Assembly (NCBI RefSeq): GCF_014698035.1
Contig: NZ_JACJSF010000026.1
Coordinates: 1-64,000, forward strand
Origin: Desmonostoc muscorum FACHB-395
GTDB taxonomy: Bacteria > Cyanobacteriota > Cyanobacteriia > Cyanobacteriales > Nostocaceae
Length of the DNA stretch: 64,000 nt
Direction of reading: 5' to 3'
Positions 16,630 through 25,729 of the stretch are shown here, piece by piece; positions within the stretch are counted from its first letter, which is position 1; each line of letters opens with the position of its first letter. A program made the position numbers and the translations under genes. The notes under the pieces were generated by a model. The model saw nothing but the letters and a program-made list of their open reading frames with translations. It was not told the origin of the DNA and made no database searches.

Positions 16630-19600
16630 TCAGTCAAAGTTATCTTCGTATGAACACTGCTTCCAGATAGTATTATCCAATAGAGGAAGACTAATCTCAT
16701 CAATTTTTAAAATGGCTTCAAGCGCCCCTAAAACTACAGTTTGAGGATATTTATTTCGCTGGATAATAAAAGAGGATAAATGCTGTCGCAGTTGCTTATG
16801 GCTAAGTTGGTATTTGGGATCAGCCGCACTGGAAAAACGCCTACAGAGTTGACCCAATATCCAAGGTTTATTACACATACAGTTAACAACCTCTGGTTCT
16901 AACCAAAATGAAAACTCTTCAAGGCTAGGATCTAAATTGAATAGCGTTTGACAACACATATAAATTGTATCATCACTATTTAAATAACTAGATGACTCAG
17001 CTAATAACCGATCCCTTAAACGGCTTTGAATTTTCTTGTTAAGTCTTCCATTAGAAGCAATTGCTATTCCTAGTCTTAAAGCACTAGCACGACTACTACT
17101 CAAAAGTTTTTCTAAAAGTTGATTATGTTCTTCTGAAAATTCGTTATCTGGGAAGTATATGAAACGCGGTTTTCCTTTCTCATTCTTTTCCCAAAAATCA
17201 AGTAAAATATCTAGATTGAGTTCAGGTGTATCTAAGCACAGTCTTAAAGTAGCACCTGCCCAATCACGCGATAGAGGTGGCAAAGTATTTGCTTGGCACA
17301 ACAACTGCTCTAATTCTTTTTTTGTTACTAATTGTATCTTACGTCTCCATAAGAATCCATACAATTCTCTGGCTTTACTGATACGTTCAATACCTTCGCT
17401 TTCAATAATATTGAAAGCCACATGCAGTATTTTATTAAAGGGAATATCAGGTAGGTCAGAGGACATCATAGATACACTTTGAAAAATACTAAGTGGAATT
17501 ATAGGAATTTTTAGAATACGACCTAGTGGTGTATTAACAAGATATTTATATTCTTCTTCTGTGATGATTTCTTCTTTAACTAGCAATGGCCAGTGGTCTG
17601 GATGAAAAAACAAAGCTGTCCATAGTAATGGTTTTTCTTGGAAAGAGAAAATTTTGGTAATCCACTTAGACTCTTCTTTAGAGATAATACTCAGTTCTTG
17701 CTTAAATTCCTCCCATTTTTTAACTGAAGAAAATGCTGAAATAGGAGGTCCCAAAACATTTTCTGTTCTCCAGTTAAAAATAATTTCTTCCTGAATTTGA
17801 TTCTCTATTACCCTAACCTTGTTATCTAAAGCACTATTTATCGGGTCTTGTACTGCTTGCACTATAAGCGTTAAATACTCTGCATATACACCTTCAATTT
17901 TACCAAGTTTATTACTCAATGAGTTTAGAACTTCTAATTTTTTAGAATCTCGACATAGATAAGGACTAATTTCTAAACTTATTTCTCTATTAAAAAATGA
18001 TAATTCGATGTCTGGAAATATAATTTTTAATGCAGACTTATTAATTAAACTGAATTTTCTGTCAGTCCAAAATCTAACTTGAAGAAGTATTAGTTCACAT
18101 TGTTTTTCTTTACTCTGACTAGACGATATTTTTGGTAAATCATTATTATCTAAATAATGCTGCTTTGTTATTTTTTTATAGAAGTATTCTTCCAGAGCTG
18201 TTATCATTTCAGATGAAATACATTTGGTTAATGTCACTTTTAAATCATTCTGTAAAGCAATGCTCATGGCAATATATTGTGTATCTCTTGTTTCTAAAAA
18301 ATGTTGAATTTTTTTAGAAATTTTTGTCAAATCTTCTGGATTAATAGAAGATAATCTAGCTAATAGCCAAAGTTCTACAGCTAATGTTGCTTGATCTTCT
18401 GTTGAAAAATTATCAAATAGTTTCCAAAGTATTTTGCGATTAAAGTTGGAACGAAGTTGCAAAATCTCTATAGCTGATTCTTGTTCTAACCATGTCCATC
18501 TGGTATTTTTGCTAAAGATTATTTTTATAATACGTTCTAAACCAGTATTTGACTGAAGGCTAAATTCAGGTAAAATATTGAGAACAGCTCGACGAGTTCT
18601 AGTAGCCTCAACAATTGCTTCAGTATGGTTTTCATTATCATCTTGATCATCGATATTTCTAACCCAGCCTAGTTGTTGATTAGGACTTGCTTGTGCAACA
18701 TAGAACTGAAGTACGTAAGCCCAGTAAGCACCACGACGAACCAACATAGCAAAAACTTTATCCGGATCAGCATTAGGATGGTTAAAAAGATATACAGCAG
18801 CAAAATACTCACGAAATTGCTGTAAAACAAAGTCTACATCTGTCTGATCTTTACCTTTGCCCACCAATAAGCAGAGACGATCTGTTGCTGCGTCAATGAT
18901 TTCGTCTGCCACATCACGAAGTGTTTTTTTACCAAGTTCTGTACCAGAATAGTTTTCTAGAACGTTTAAAACATAGTTACGGAAGGTATCACGATCTAGC
19001 GCTTCAATACGTGTTTGCTCCATCTTGCAATGAAGCTCGTAACCAACTCTCTCGTGTAGACGCAATAGATCGTTTACTCTCTCACTCACAATTTGTGACT
19101 TATTTTTCTCTCTATCGAAAATAACTTCAACATATTTTTTGTAGAGTATATGTCGCTGATGTGGTATCTCAATCTTGCCCTGAACAATAGTGAGTATAAC
19201 AGTTGCCTGTAAAAGGGACTGAGCTAATCGCTGGACAGCCTCAGACATCATGCCACGACTGATTCGCTCCTTTGCTTCGGAACGTTCGTCTACATCACGA
19301 ATCCTATTTTTCAACCATTGATCACAGTACTCGTCAAAATCTGACCTTTCCAGTTCGTTGAGTTCCCATGTAAGGGGTTCCAATCCTTCAAACTCACCAG
19401 AATATCCTTTTGGACGGCTTGATAGTATTACTTGGATGTCTCCATGCTCTGAATCAATACGACGCAAAAAAATCTGCAAATTTTCTATAATTTGCCGCCG
19501 TGTTTCTGGGTTAGGAACCTCATCTAGACCATCAAGAATTAGTAGAATTGGATCTTTAGATGCTAAATCAAACACATCATCCATTTCTAGGGTTGATGAA

Positions 19601-20733
19601 GTATTGGCATTGATTAACGCCTCAGCTATATAGCGAGCTAGTTCACTAGTACGTTGATTCTGTTGTTGCTCACTCATCCATCGCGCATAGCGACGTAGTT
19701 CAACTCGAAACGGAAAACGCGGACGAACATAAGCATCGAGATCCTTAGCATTCACCCCATCAGGTAACTTGAGTCGACCTGCAAGACGTAAAGCTAAATC
19801 AGAAGGAAAGGTGCGTGCTGCTTGATAGAGAGTCAAAAACTGAGTTAGAGTACTTTTTCCTAATCCAGGTCCACCTAAAAGCAAAATATAGGGTTCATCT
19901 GCGAAGAAGAGGGCAAATGATGCACGTACTTGTGTCAAATTTTCTGGTAATAGAGTTGAGGTGGAAGAATCCTTGAGTCTATTTTCTTCTTTGAGCCATT
20001 CAATAGAACGTTCGCGCTTACTGTCCCGAATTTTTAATGTTAGATCAATGAACACTTCAGCCAATGGTAAATCAGGTTTGTCACCTGCTTCTTCTGCTCT
20101 AGCTGTACCCTCGCGTTCTGTAACAAACTTTAAATAACCTTTGAAGGCACTTTTTCTGCGATCTCCCTTAAAATTAGCTTCTTTGTATATGGCTTTGAGA
20201 GTATCACCTGTCAGTATGGTTTCTATGTAAGCAGTCCGAACGCTCTCATTTGCATCTAGCATCCGCGAAAGATCAGCTGCGTCCCATACATATATATCTG
20301 GAATATATTTCTTCCACTTTTTAGCAATAGCTGTTACCTGATCGCGAGTACCAACGTTTATTGCTCCAGTGAATGGGACATTAGTGATCATCACGTAGGC
20401 ATGGCAAGGTACTTTATATTTGTGGAAAATCTTTTCTAGTTCCTTTTCTAAATCGTCAATTACTGCATCCCTAGCAACAGACCAACCGCGTTGATCAAGA
20501 TCACGGTATTTAACTTGAAAAACCCATTCCTTTGGTATATCTGAATTTTGGTTAGCTGGTCTGGAATACTCAGGATGATCTGAAGGCTGTGTCCATGTTG
20601 CTTCTCGTCCACCATCTTTCCCAGAGCCAAACTGAATCAGGTTGCCACCGATACGATATGTTTTCTCTAGAAGTGCTTGTGCCATGCCTTCAAATTCTAA
20701 AGGCTGCATACGGGCGAACGAGTACTTTGACAT
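16630..20733 (-). CDS. Mrr-like nuclease/NACHT STAND protein, candidate antiphage sensor (Avs-like)
   Basis: A 1367-aa protein. Residues 1-80 carry a PD-(D/E)xK nuclease signature of the Mrr type: LEFEGMAQALLEKTY, Asp40-x3-Glu44 (GKDGGREATW) and Q73-V-K75 (VFQVKYRD). A NACHT module follows: Walker A LLLGGPGLGKSTLTQFL (about 284), Walker B LLILDGLDEVPN (about 400), sensor VILSSRPKGYSG. The winged-helix/arm region ends near 650 (FVLQQFREYFAAVYLF). The remaining 700 residues are a helical, Leu-rich sensor without recognised motifs. Known Avs and bNACHT proteins have this order (nuclease, STAND ATPase, ligand-binding helical repeats) and cut DNA on sensing phage proteins. The function here is inferred; the catalytic residues appear intact. 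Stand-alone gene with AT-rich 3' half. Confidence 0.8.
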   Translation of the reverse strand: MSKYSFARMQPLEFEGMAQALLEKTYRIGGNLIQFGSGKDGGREATWTQPSDHPEYSRPANQNSDIPKEWVFQVKYRDLDQRGWSVARDAVIDDLEKELEKIFHKYKVPCHAYVMITNVPFTGAINVGTRDQVTAIAKKWKKYIPDIYVWDAADLSRMLDANESVRTAYIETILTGDTLKAIYKEANFKGDRRKSAFKGYLKFVTEREGTARAEEAGDKPDLPLAEVFIDLTLKIRDSKRERSIEWLKEENRLKDSSTSTLLPENLTQVRASFALFFADEPYILLLGGPGLGKSTLTQFLTLYQAARTFPSDLALRLAGRLKLPDGVNAKDLDAYVRPRFPFRVELRRYARWMSEQQQNQRTSELARYIAEALINANTSSTLEMDDVFDLASKDPILLILDGLDEVPNPETRRQIIENLQIFLRRIDSEHGDIQVILSSRPKGYSGEFEGLEPLTWELNELERSDFDEYCDQWLKNRIRDVDERSEAKERISRGMMSEAVQRLAQSLLQATVILTIVQGKIEIPHQRHILYKKYVEVIFDREKNKSQIVSERVNDLLRLHERVGYELHCKMEQTRIEALDRDTFRNYVLNVLENYSGTELGKKTLRDVADEIIDAATDRLCLLVGKGKDQTDVDFVLQQFREYFAAVYLFNHPNADPDKVFAMLVRRGAYWAYVLQFYVAQASPNQQLGWVRNIDDQDDNENHTEAIVEATRTRRAVLNILPEFSLQSNTGLERIIKIIFSKNTRWTWLEQESAIEILQLRSNFNRKILWKLFDNFSTEDQATLAVELWLLARLSSINPEDLTKISKKIQHFLETRDTQYIAMSIALQNDLKVTLTKCISSEMITALEEYFYKKITKQHYLDNNDLPKISSSQSKEKQCELILLQVRFWTDRKFSLINKSALKIIFPDIELSFFNREISLEISPYLCRDSKKLEVLNSLSNKLGKIEGVYAEYLTLIVQAVQDPINSALDNKVRVIENQIQEEIIFNWRTENVLGPPISAFSSVKKWEEFKQELSIISKEESKWITKIFSFQEKPLLWTALFFHPDHWPLLVKEEIITEEEYKYLVNTPLGRILKIPIIPLSIFQSVSMMSSDLPDIPFNKILHVAFNIIESEGIERISKARELYGFLWRRKIQLVTKKELEQLLCQANTLPPLSRDWAGATLRLCLDTPELNLDILLDFWEKNEKGKPRFIYFPDNEFSEEHNQLLEKLLSSSRASALRLGIAIASNGRLNKKIQSRLRDRLLAESSSYLNSDDTIYMCCQTLFNLDPSLEEFSFWLEPEVVNCMCNKPWILGQLCRRFSSAADPKYQLSHKQLRQHLSSFIIQRNKYPQTVVLGALEAILKIDEISLPLLDNTIWKQCSYEDNFD

Positions 20734-20884
20734 ACGGATAATCTATAAGATGTCTAAATTATACTTCGTAATAAACATATAATTAAACCAAGCACTGAGC
20801 ATATAGTGAGCATAAAACTGAGCATATCTCCCTGAAAAACACACCTACGCTAGAGACAGCAAACAAAAGCGTCAGGTAAATATT

Positions 20885-23365
20885 ATGACTCAAACCCTAG
20901 AACAACAAACCAGTGGTTTATATCTGCAAAAATCTAGCCAACAGATTGCTTTTCCTCTCAAACACACCGAAGTAAAAGCCAAAATTGCTGGTAACATCTC
21001 ACGGGTGGAAGTTACCCAAAGCTTTGAAAATCCCTTTAGCACAACCCTAGAAGCCGTTTATATTTTCCCCTTACCCGATGAAGCCGCCGTTGATGATATG
21101 CTGATTCGCATAGGCGATCGTACAATTCAAGGCAGCATCAAAAAACGCCAAGAAGCTGTAGCCATTTACGAACAAGCCAGAAAACAAGGACAGACAGCCG
21201 GACTCCTCGAACAAGAACGAGACAATATCTTTACCCAATCCCTGGCAAACATCAAACCAGGTGAACAAATCGATGTGATTATTCGCTACAGCGACAGCCT
21301 AAAATTTGAGGGAGGAAATTATGAATTTGTCTTCCCAATGGTTGTTGGCCCCCGTTACATTCCCGGAATCACCATCGTAGAAGATGCAGTAGGGGGTGGT
21401 TCAGCCATTGCACCCATGACTTTAAATCAAGATACCGATTTAGTTCCAGATGCTTCCCGCTTAAACGCTCCCATTTTACCGTCGGGGATGCGCTCAAGCC
21501 ATGATATTAATGTCACCATAGAAATTAATGCTGGTGTTGAGATTCAAGATATTAACTCACCCTCTCACCAAATCCAAATCATCCGTGAAGGACAGTTGGT
21601 AAATGTCAAGTTAGGTGGTGGAGACACCATACCCAATAAAGACCTAATTTTACGCTATCAAGTTGCCAGTAATAACATCCAAACAACCACGCTGACTCAA
21701 GCCGATGAACGCGGTGGACACTTCGCACTATACCTAATTCCCGCTTTTGAGTATCGTCCTGATGAGATTGTCGCCAAAGATATGGTGTTTCTCATCGACT
21801 CCTCCGGTTCTCAAAGTGGCGAACCACTGATGCAATGTCAAGAATTGATGCGTCGTTTTATCAATGGACTCAACCCTGACGACACCTTTAACATTATTGA
21901 TTTTTCTGATACCACACAGCAACTCTCACCCGTTCCCCTTCCCAATACTTTCCAAAATCGTTTATTAGCAATCAACTATATCAATCGGTTAAACGCTGGC
22001 GGTGGAACGGAGATGTTAGGCGGTATTCGCACCGTCTTAAACTTAAAAGCCACAAATCCGGGACGCTTGCGAAATATTGTTTTACTAACTGATGGCTATA
22101 TCGGCAACGAAAACCAAATTTTAGCAGAAGTTAAACAGCGTCTTCAGCCAGGAACCCGCCTTCATAGCTTTGGTGCAGGTAGTTCGGTAAATCGTTTCTT
22201 ACTCAATCGGATTGCAGAATTAGGACGGGGTATTGCTCGGATTATTCGCCACGATGAACCTGTAGATGAAGTGGTAGAAAAATTCTTCCGCCAAATAAAT
22301 AATCCAGTCCTCGCCAATATTCAATTGCAATGGGAGGGTGATGGGGAATCCCCAATTATGTATCCCTCTACACCACCAGATTTATTTGCAGAGCAACCGT
22401 TAGTGCTATTTGGACGCAAACCAGACGCGCATTCGGGAAAGTTGCACATCATTGGCATTGCTGCGGGTGGTAGGCGTTATCAGCACACCTTTCAACTAAA
22501 TTTTCCCCAAACAGGTAATCCCGCTATTGCTCAACTTTGGGGACGTTCCCGCATCAAGGATTTAATGAATCAAATGGTTAGTGGAGACACAAAGGGAGGT
22601 GTGGAAGCAGTCACAGATACAGCTCTGACTTATCAACTGTTATCGCAATATACCGCTTTTGTTGCCGTCAGTGATGATATTAGAGTCAATCCCAATCAGG
22701 ATTTCATCTCTGTGCAAGTACCTGTAGAAATACCTGAAGCAATCAGTCATGAAGGTATTTTTAGTAACGTGACTTTTGGTGCTGCTCCTGGCGGTGGAAT
22801 GGCAAGAAGTCGCAGGGAAGCAAAGAAACAATCTGCACCACCCGTATCATCCCCAATGTCTGTATTACCACCACCATCCCCAATGTCTGCACCAGCAAAA
22901 CCGATGCAACGGTTTGAAGAAATGGAGTCATTGGCGATGGAATGCGATATTCCAGCATCAGAGCCAGAAATCGGATTTGCAGATGATGATTTTAGTAATT
23001 TTGATAGCCTGTTATCAGTTCCCGAAAAATCGATGCCACAATTGGAAGATTTAGAAGCTTTACGGAAAGAAGAATCTTCTGTCCCTCATTTACAGGTTGT
23101 GAGCGTGACGGGATTGAATCAGCAGATGATTTCTCTGCTGACTCAATACTTGCAAGCAATTCAACTCCCTAGAGGTTTCGGTGGTGATTTGGTATTTGAA
23201 TTCCAGGTTAGCCGGGGACGGGTGAGACAGTTAGTACTGGATGAACAGGCTTCATCTCTGAAGGAACAGACAGTGATTGAATTAATTAAGCGATCGCTTT
23301 TGGCTTGGCTACCCTCCCAGACTCTCACCAGTACTGTGCTGTTAACACTTCGGATTCAACCGTAA
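20885..23365 (+). CDS. VIT and vWA domain protein (inter-alpha-trypsin inhibitor heavy-chain-like)
   Basis: An 826-aa protein. The N-terminal VIT domain spans about 1-130 (GLYLQKSSQQIAFPLKHTEV ... FPLPDEAAVDDMLI). The vWA domain spans about 295-470, with the metal site DSSGS in VFLIDSSGSQSGEPL (about 303) and TDGYIGNE. A Pro/Met-rich linker (about 645-690) leads to a C-terminal domain (about 735-826) that resembles a TonB-like or energy-transducer fold (GGDLVFEFQVSRGRVRQLVL). No signal peptide is seen, so it is probably cytoplasmic. Bacterial homologues are common in cyanobacteria, but their role is not settled; a metal-dependent protein-protein scaffold is the best guess. Confidence 0.85.
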   Translation: MTQTLEQQTSGLYLQKSSQQIAFPLKHTEVKAKIAGNISRVEVTQSFENPFSTTLEAVYIFPLPDEAAVDDMLIRIGDRTIQGSIKKRQEAVAIYEQARKQGQTAGLLEQERDNIFTQSLANIKPGEQIDVIIRYSDSLKFEGGNYEFVFPMVVGPRYIPGITIVEDAVGGGSAIAPMTLNQDTDLVPDASRLNAPILPSGMRSSHDINVTIEINAGVEIQDINSPSHQIQIIREGQLVNVKLGGGDTIPNKDLILRYQVASNNIQTTTLTQADERGGHFALYLIPAFEYRPDEIVAKDMVFLIDSSGSQSGEPLMQCQELMRRFINGLNPDDTFNIIDFSDTTQQLSPVPLPNTFQNRLLAINYINRLNAGGGTEMLGGIRTVLNLKATNPGRLRNIVLLTDGYIGNENQILAEVKQRLQPGTRLHSFGAGSSVNRFLLNRIAELGRGIARIIRHDEPVDEVVEKFFRQINNPVLANIQLQWEGDGESPIMYPSTPPDLFAEQPLVLFGRKPDAHSGKLHIIGIAAGGRRYQHTFQLNFPQTGNPAIAQLWGRSRIKDLMNQMVSGDTKGGVEAVTDTALTYQLLSQYTAFVAVSDDIRVNPNQDFISVQVPVEIPEAISHEGIFSNVTFGAAPGGGMARSRREAKKQSAPPVSSPMSVLPPPSPMSAPAKPMQRFEEMESLAMECDIPASEPEIGFADDDFSNFDSLLSVPEKSMPQLEDLEALRKEESSVPHLQVVSVTGLNQQMISLLTQYLQAIQLPRGFGGDLVFEFQVSRGRVRQLVLDEQASSLKEQTVIELIKRSLLAWLPSQTLTSTVLLTLRIQP

Positions 23366-23919
23366 TCGCTCCAGCGATCGCTAAAAGGGTTGGCGTAGGC
23401 ATCGCTACCCCCTCACAGGTATAGGTATTTAACAAATGTGGCTGAAATGAAGTTTTCCTGTTGGTTGAGACTCAAATTTTAATTTCTGATTCCCCACCCA
23501 AGAATGAAATTTCGTTATTTGAACCACCTTTATAACTCTGTTTGAGAGTACCCACTCATGCTTAAATAAAAAGCCTATATCTGTCAGGTAGAGTGCAATA
23601 CTTTTCGAATCAACCCCTTTTCAAAAAAACTCTAAGTGGTAATGCAAGATAAGTCAATACAGTTTTTTTAGCAAAAATACTTGATATAAGTACTTTTGTC
23701 TAGATTAGTTACTACCACAAAAAAAACTGTCATAATTACAATCAGGTAAACACTCACTTCAGAAATATATTAAGAATAGAGATTCAATAATTTCTCCATA
23801 CTGAAGTCTTAAATGCTATTAAAAATTGGAATATTTGTCTGCGAGCAACAATTTCAAAAAGCGTAAGACAGACTTCTGATGTATTTTCTTCGTAGTTATG
23901 GTTGAAATTATTAAGTTTT
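23366..23919. other. Intergenic, AT-rich, no gene seen
   Basis: After the VIT/vWA stop comes a GGCGTAGGCATCGCTA dispersed-repeat core (about 23392), then long AT-rich sequence with many stops in all frames. No convincing gene, RNA or terminator is visible. Confidence 0.5.
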
Positions 23920-24057
23920 ATGTTGAAACTAATGGTACTTGTTTTTGTAGTGTTGTCTATGTTTTATATTCTAGTTTTAAAAGATGCTGACACGTCTATG
24001 GTTTATATGCTTGGTGCAATAGTTTGTACACTTTTATCAATAAATAATAAACTCTAA
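23920..24057 (+). CDS. Possible 45-aa two-helix membrane peptide
   Basis: ATG at 23920 opens MLKLMVLVFVVLSMFYILVL, then KDADTSMVYMLGAIVCTLLSINNKL, and a TAA at 24057. Two hydrophobic segments are joined by a short polar turn (KDADTS), the shape of small membrane proteins or holin-like peptides. No clear Shine-Dalgarno sequence precedes it. It is the only coding-like feature in a 1.3-kb gap. No family recognised. Confidence 0.35.
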   Translation: MLKLMVLVFVVLSMFYILVLKDADTSMVYMLGAIVCTLLSINNKL

Positions 24058-24292
24058 TCTAAAAATCAATGGCTCTTCAGTACGTATAATGTACAACACC
24101 TATTCATTGCATGAATGCGAAAATGCACAGGTGTAACGAAAAATTCCTAGTATAAATTGTAGAATTTTACTCCTTAATTGTCACAGAAATATTGAGCCAA
24201 CACTGTAAAAGGTATCCCTTTAATGCTTTGGGATAAACAATTATTCTGGTTGCTTTCGGTATCTGATTTGATGGTAAGACGAATAGCAGATT

Positions 24293-24418
24293 AATATTTG
24301 GCGTTGCTGATTAGATATATGAATCTTGGTGTAGAGACGTTGCAATGCAACGTCTCTACAATGGTTTTGAAATTACGCAAAATCATTTTCATACCTGAAT
24401 TCAGCAACGCCTAATATT
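24293..24418. mobile_element. MITE-like element with terminal and internal inverted repeats
   Basis: Ends AATATTTGGCGTTGCTGA (from 24293) and TCAGCAACGCCTAATATT (to 24418) are inverted repeats with one mismatch. The middle holds a perfect palindrome (TGTAGAGACGTTGCA and its complement, 24330-24360). The element is about 126 bp and encodes no protein. Both motifs are of a type scattered in Nostoc genomes. It is probably moved by a transposase encoded elsewhere. Confidence 0.65.
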
Positions 24419-24460
24419 TTATTTACAAATCAGCTCTCAATGAACACCCCACCGTTATGA

Positions 24461-24491
24461 ATGTGGTTCAAATACATGAAGACTGCTGTAA
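24461..24491 (+). repeat. 31-bp inverted repeat, left copy, flanking the carotenoid-protein gene
   Basis: ATGTGGTTCAAATACATGAA plus GACTGCTGTAA recurs in inverted orientation at 25338-25368 with one difference (G versus A). The two copies lie on either side of the helical carotenoid protein gene. Confidence 0.75.
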
Positions 24492-24662
24492 AATGAGTGA
24501 ACCAACAGATATTAATTTGCATCAAGACTACCACAAAGATGAGCATCTCTGCGGTAGTTCATAAGTCAAAGACTATTGAAGTAAAACAAAAAGAGGTAGG
24601 TCTAGCTTAATTTGCTACCCTCAATTATCCCCCATTCTAGAAAGTAGAGTTCTTAGACTTAA

Positions 24663-25112
24663 CTAACCCATCGCTTCCACAGCACTTAGCATGAAATTAA
24701 TTCGCTGCTCAAACTCTAGATTTTTGACCAATGCGACAAATTCATCGGTTTCACCAGGAAGTTGATAGTCGGAGGGCACTTGAATTATGCTTCCATCTTC
24801 CATTCCTTGTGCCAGCAGGAACCAAACGTCTAATTTAGCATTGGGACTTAGACTATTATAGGTTTGGCTGATATCGTTAGCTGCACCATTAATAATGTCG
24901 CGTTGTGCTTGCAGTTGCTGTTCTTTAGACAAGTCTAGGAATTTGTCAAACACTGCTTTGGCAGGAGTTTCAACGCTTAGAGGAGGTGCTGGCTTTAGCT
25001 GTTCTTTAAGATCGAGATAACCAAACCAAAGTAGGGCTAGCTGAGTATCTACATCAAAGCGTTGAAAAGTTTCTAAAGCTGGTCTTGTTGCTTCATCAAC
25101 TGTGTAAGTCAT
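24663..25112 (-). CDS. Helical carotenoid protein (OCP N-terminal-domain homologue)
   Basis: A 149-aa all-helical protein that matches the carotenoid-binding N-terminal half of the orange carotenoid protein, without its C-terminal domain. Recognisable segments are [42 protein letters not shown], and PSDYQLP followed by the last helix [15 protein letters not shown]. The start is the ATG at 25112 with GGAG 7 nt upstream. Such HCPs bind a keto-carotenoid. Some quench phycobilisomes and others quench singlet oxygen, and clades differ by a few residues I cannot assign here. No CTDH carotenoid donor gene is adjacent. An inverted 31-bp repeat flanks the gene. Confidence 0.88.
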   Translation of the reverse strand: MTYTVDEATRPALETFQRFDVDTQLALLWFGYLDLKEQLKPAPPLSVETPAKAVFDKFLDLSKEQQLQAQRDIINGAANDISQTYNSLSPNAKLDVWFLLAQGMEDGSIIQVPSDYQLPGETDEFVALVKNLEFEQRINFMLSAVEAMG

Positions 25113-25337
25113 AAAAAACTCCAACTAAGTTAAGGGTATTCCGATTTCCTCAGTAAGTAACTGAGGAAATTGCTTTCAGTGCTTCATACAACTTAACGAA
25201 CAAATCCAGATAGATAACCCTACTTAGGATAGGTATAAGACTCACCACATAAGACAGATATACATAACTCAAGTTGCTAGTTACAAAAATGCCTGCTTCG
25301 ATGTATAGAAAGCAAAGATATTCGATGTCTACAAACC

Positions 25338-25368
25338 TTACAGCAGTTTTCATGTATTTGAACCACAT
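25338..25368 (-). repeat. 31-bp inverted repeat, right copy
   Basis: Reverse complement of 24461-24491 with one mismatch. It lies directly next to the GTAGGGGCGCAAG palindrome. Confidence 0.75.
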
Positions 25369-25380
25369 CCGTCGTTCGTA

Positions 25381-25408
25381 GTAGGGGCGCAAGACCTTGC
25401 GCCCCTAC
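25381..25408. repeat. Perfect palindrome GTAGGGGCGCAAG/CTTGCGCCCCTAC
   Basis: Two 13-bp complementary arms around a central AC. This is a dispersed palindrome type widespread in filamentous cyanobacteria, located 48 bp before the element's left repeat. Confidence 0.8.
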
Positions 25409-25456
25409 CCTATGGTCTATTTACCTGAAAATCGCTGTAATTAGCCTTTGGTGTTT

Positions 25457-25625
25457 CCGAAGCATTCTGTTACGCAGATAAAGCGCTAATGTTATAGTAG
25501 TATAGGAAATGAGCTAACATTTCCCTCAATTCACGGCATTTGCATATAAGATAGATACTCTAATCTAATGCGTGAATAAATATCTGGAGAGGTGTCCGAG
25601 CGGTTCATGGTGACGCACTCGAAAT
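25457..25625 (+). repeat. Left attachment-site repeat (attL), 169 bp
   Basis: Identical over 169 bp to 48953-49121. It comprises 129 bp of tRNA-Ser upstream sequence and the first 40 nt of the tRNA. The match stops just after the anticodon loop (GCACTCGAAAT), so the strand exchange probably falls in or near the anticodon stem-loop. Confidence 0.92.
25586..25625 (+). pseudogene. Truncated tRNA-Ser(CGA), 5' 40 nt only
   Basis: It starts GGAGAGGTGTCCGAGCGGTT and continues through the anticodon loop, then diverges at 25626. The tRNA's upstream promoter region is retained, so transcription may start here and run into the integrase gene 104 bp downstream. Confidence 0.85.
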
Positions 25626-25729
25626 CTTAAAAACCACCCTCTTAACTACGACAATGTAAGGCTTGTAGACAATCGAATAACTAGACATCACCTTGGATTG
25701 ACGTTTCTAATGTCTGAGGTGAAATAGTA

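Larger units (their letters stand above)
25113..25456. other. Intergenic with dispersed repeats up to the element's left end
   Basis: It holds the carotenoid-protein promoter region, one copy of a 31-bp inverted repeat (25338-25368) and a perfect palindrome of 13-bp arms (GTAGGGGCGCAAG, 25381-25408), another common Nostoc repeat. An 80-codon leftward frame here is not convincing as a gene because it is composed partly of these repeats. Confidence 0.5.

Noticed and set aside
25150..25392. Leftward 80-codon frame between the carotenoid protein and the element
   Set aside because: It runs through dispersed repeats (31-bp inverted repeat and the edge of a palindrome), has an odd composition and no start signals.
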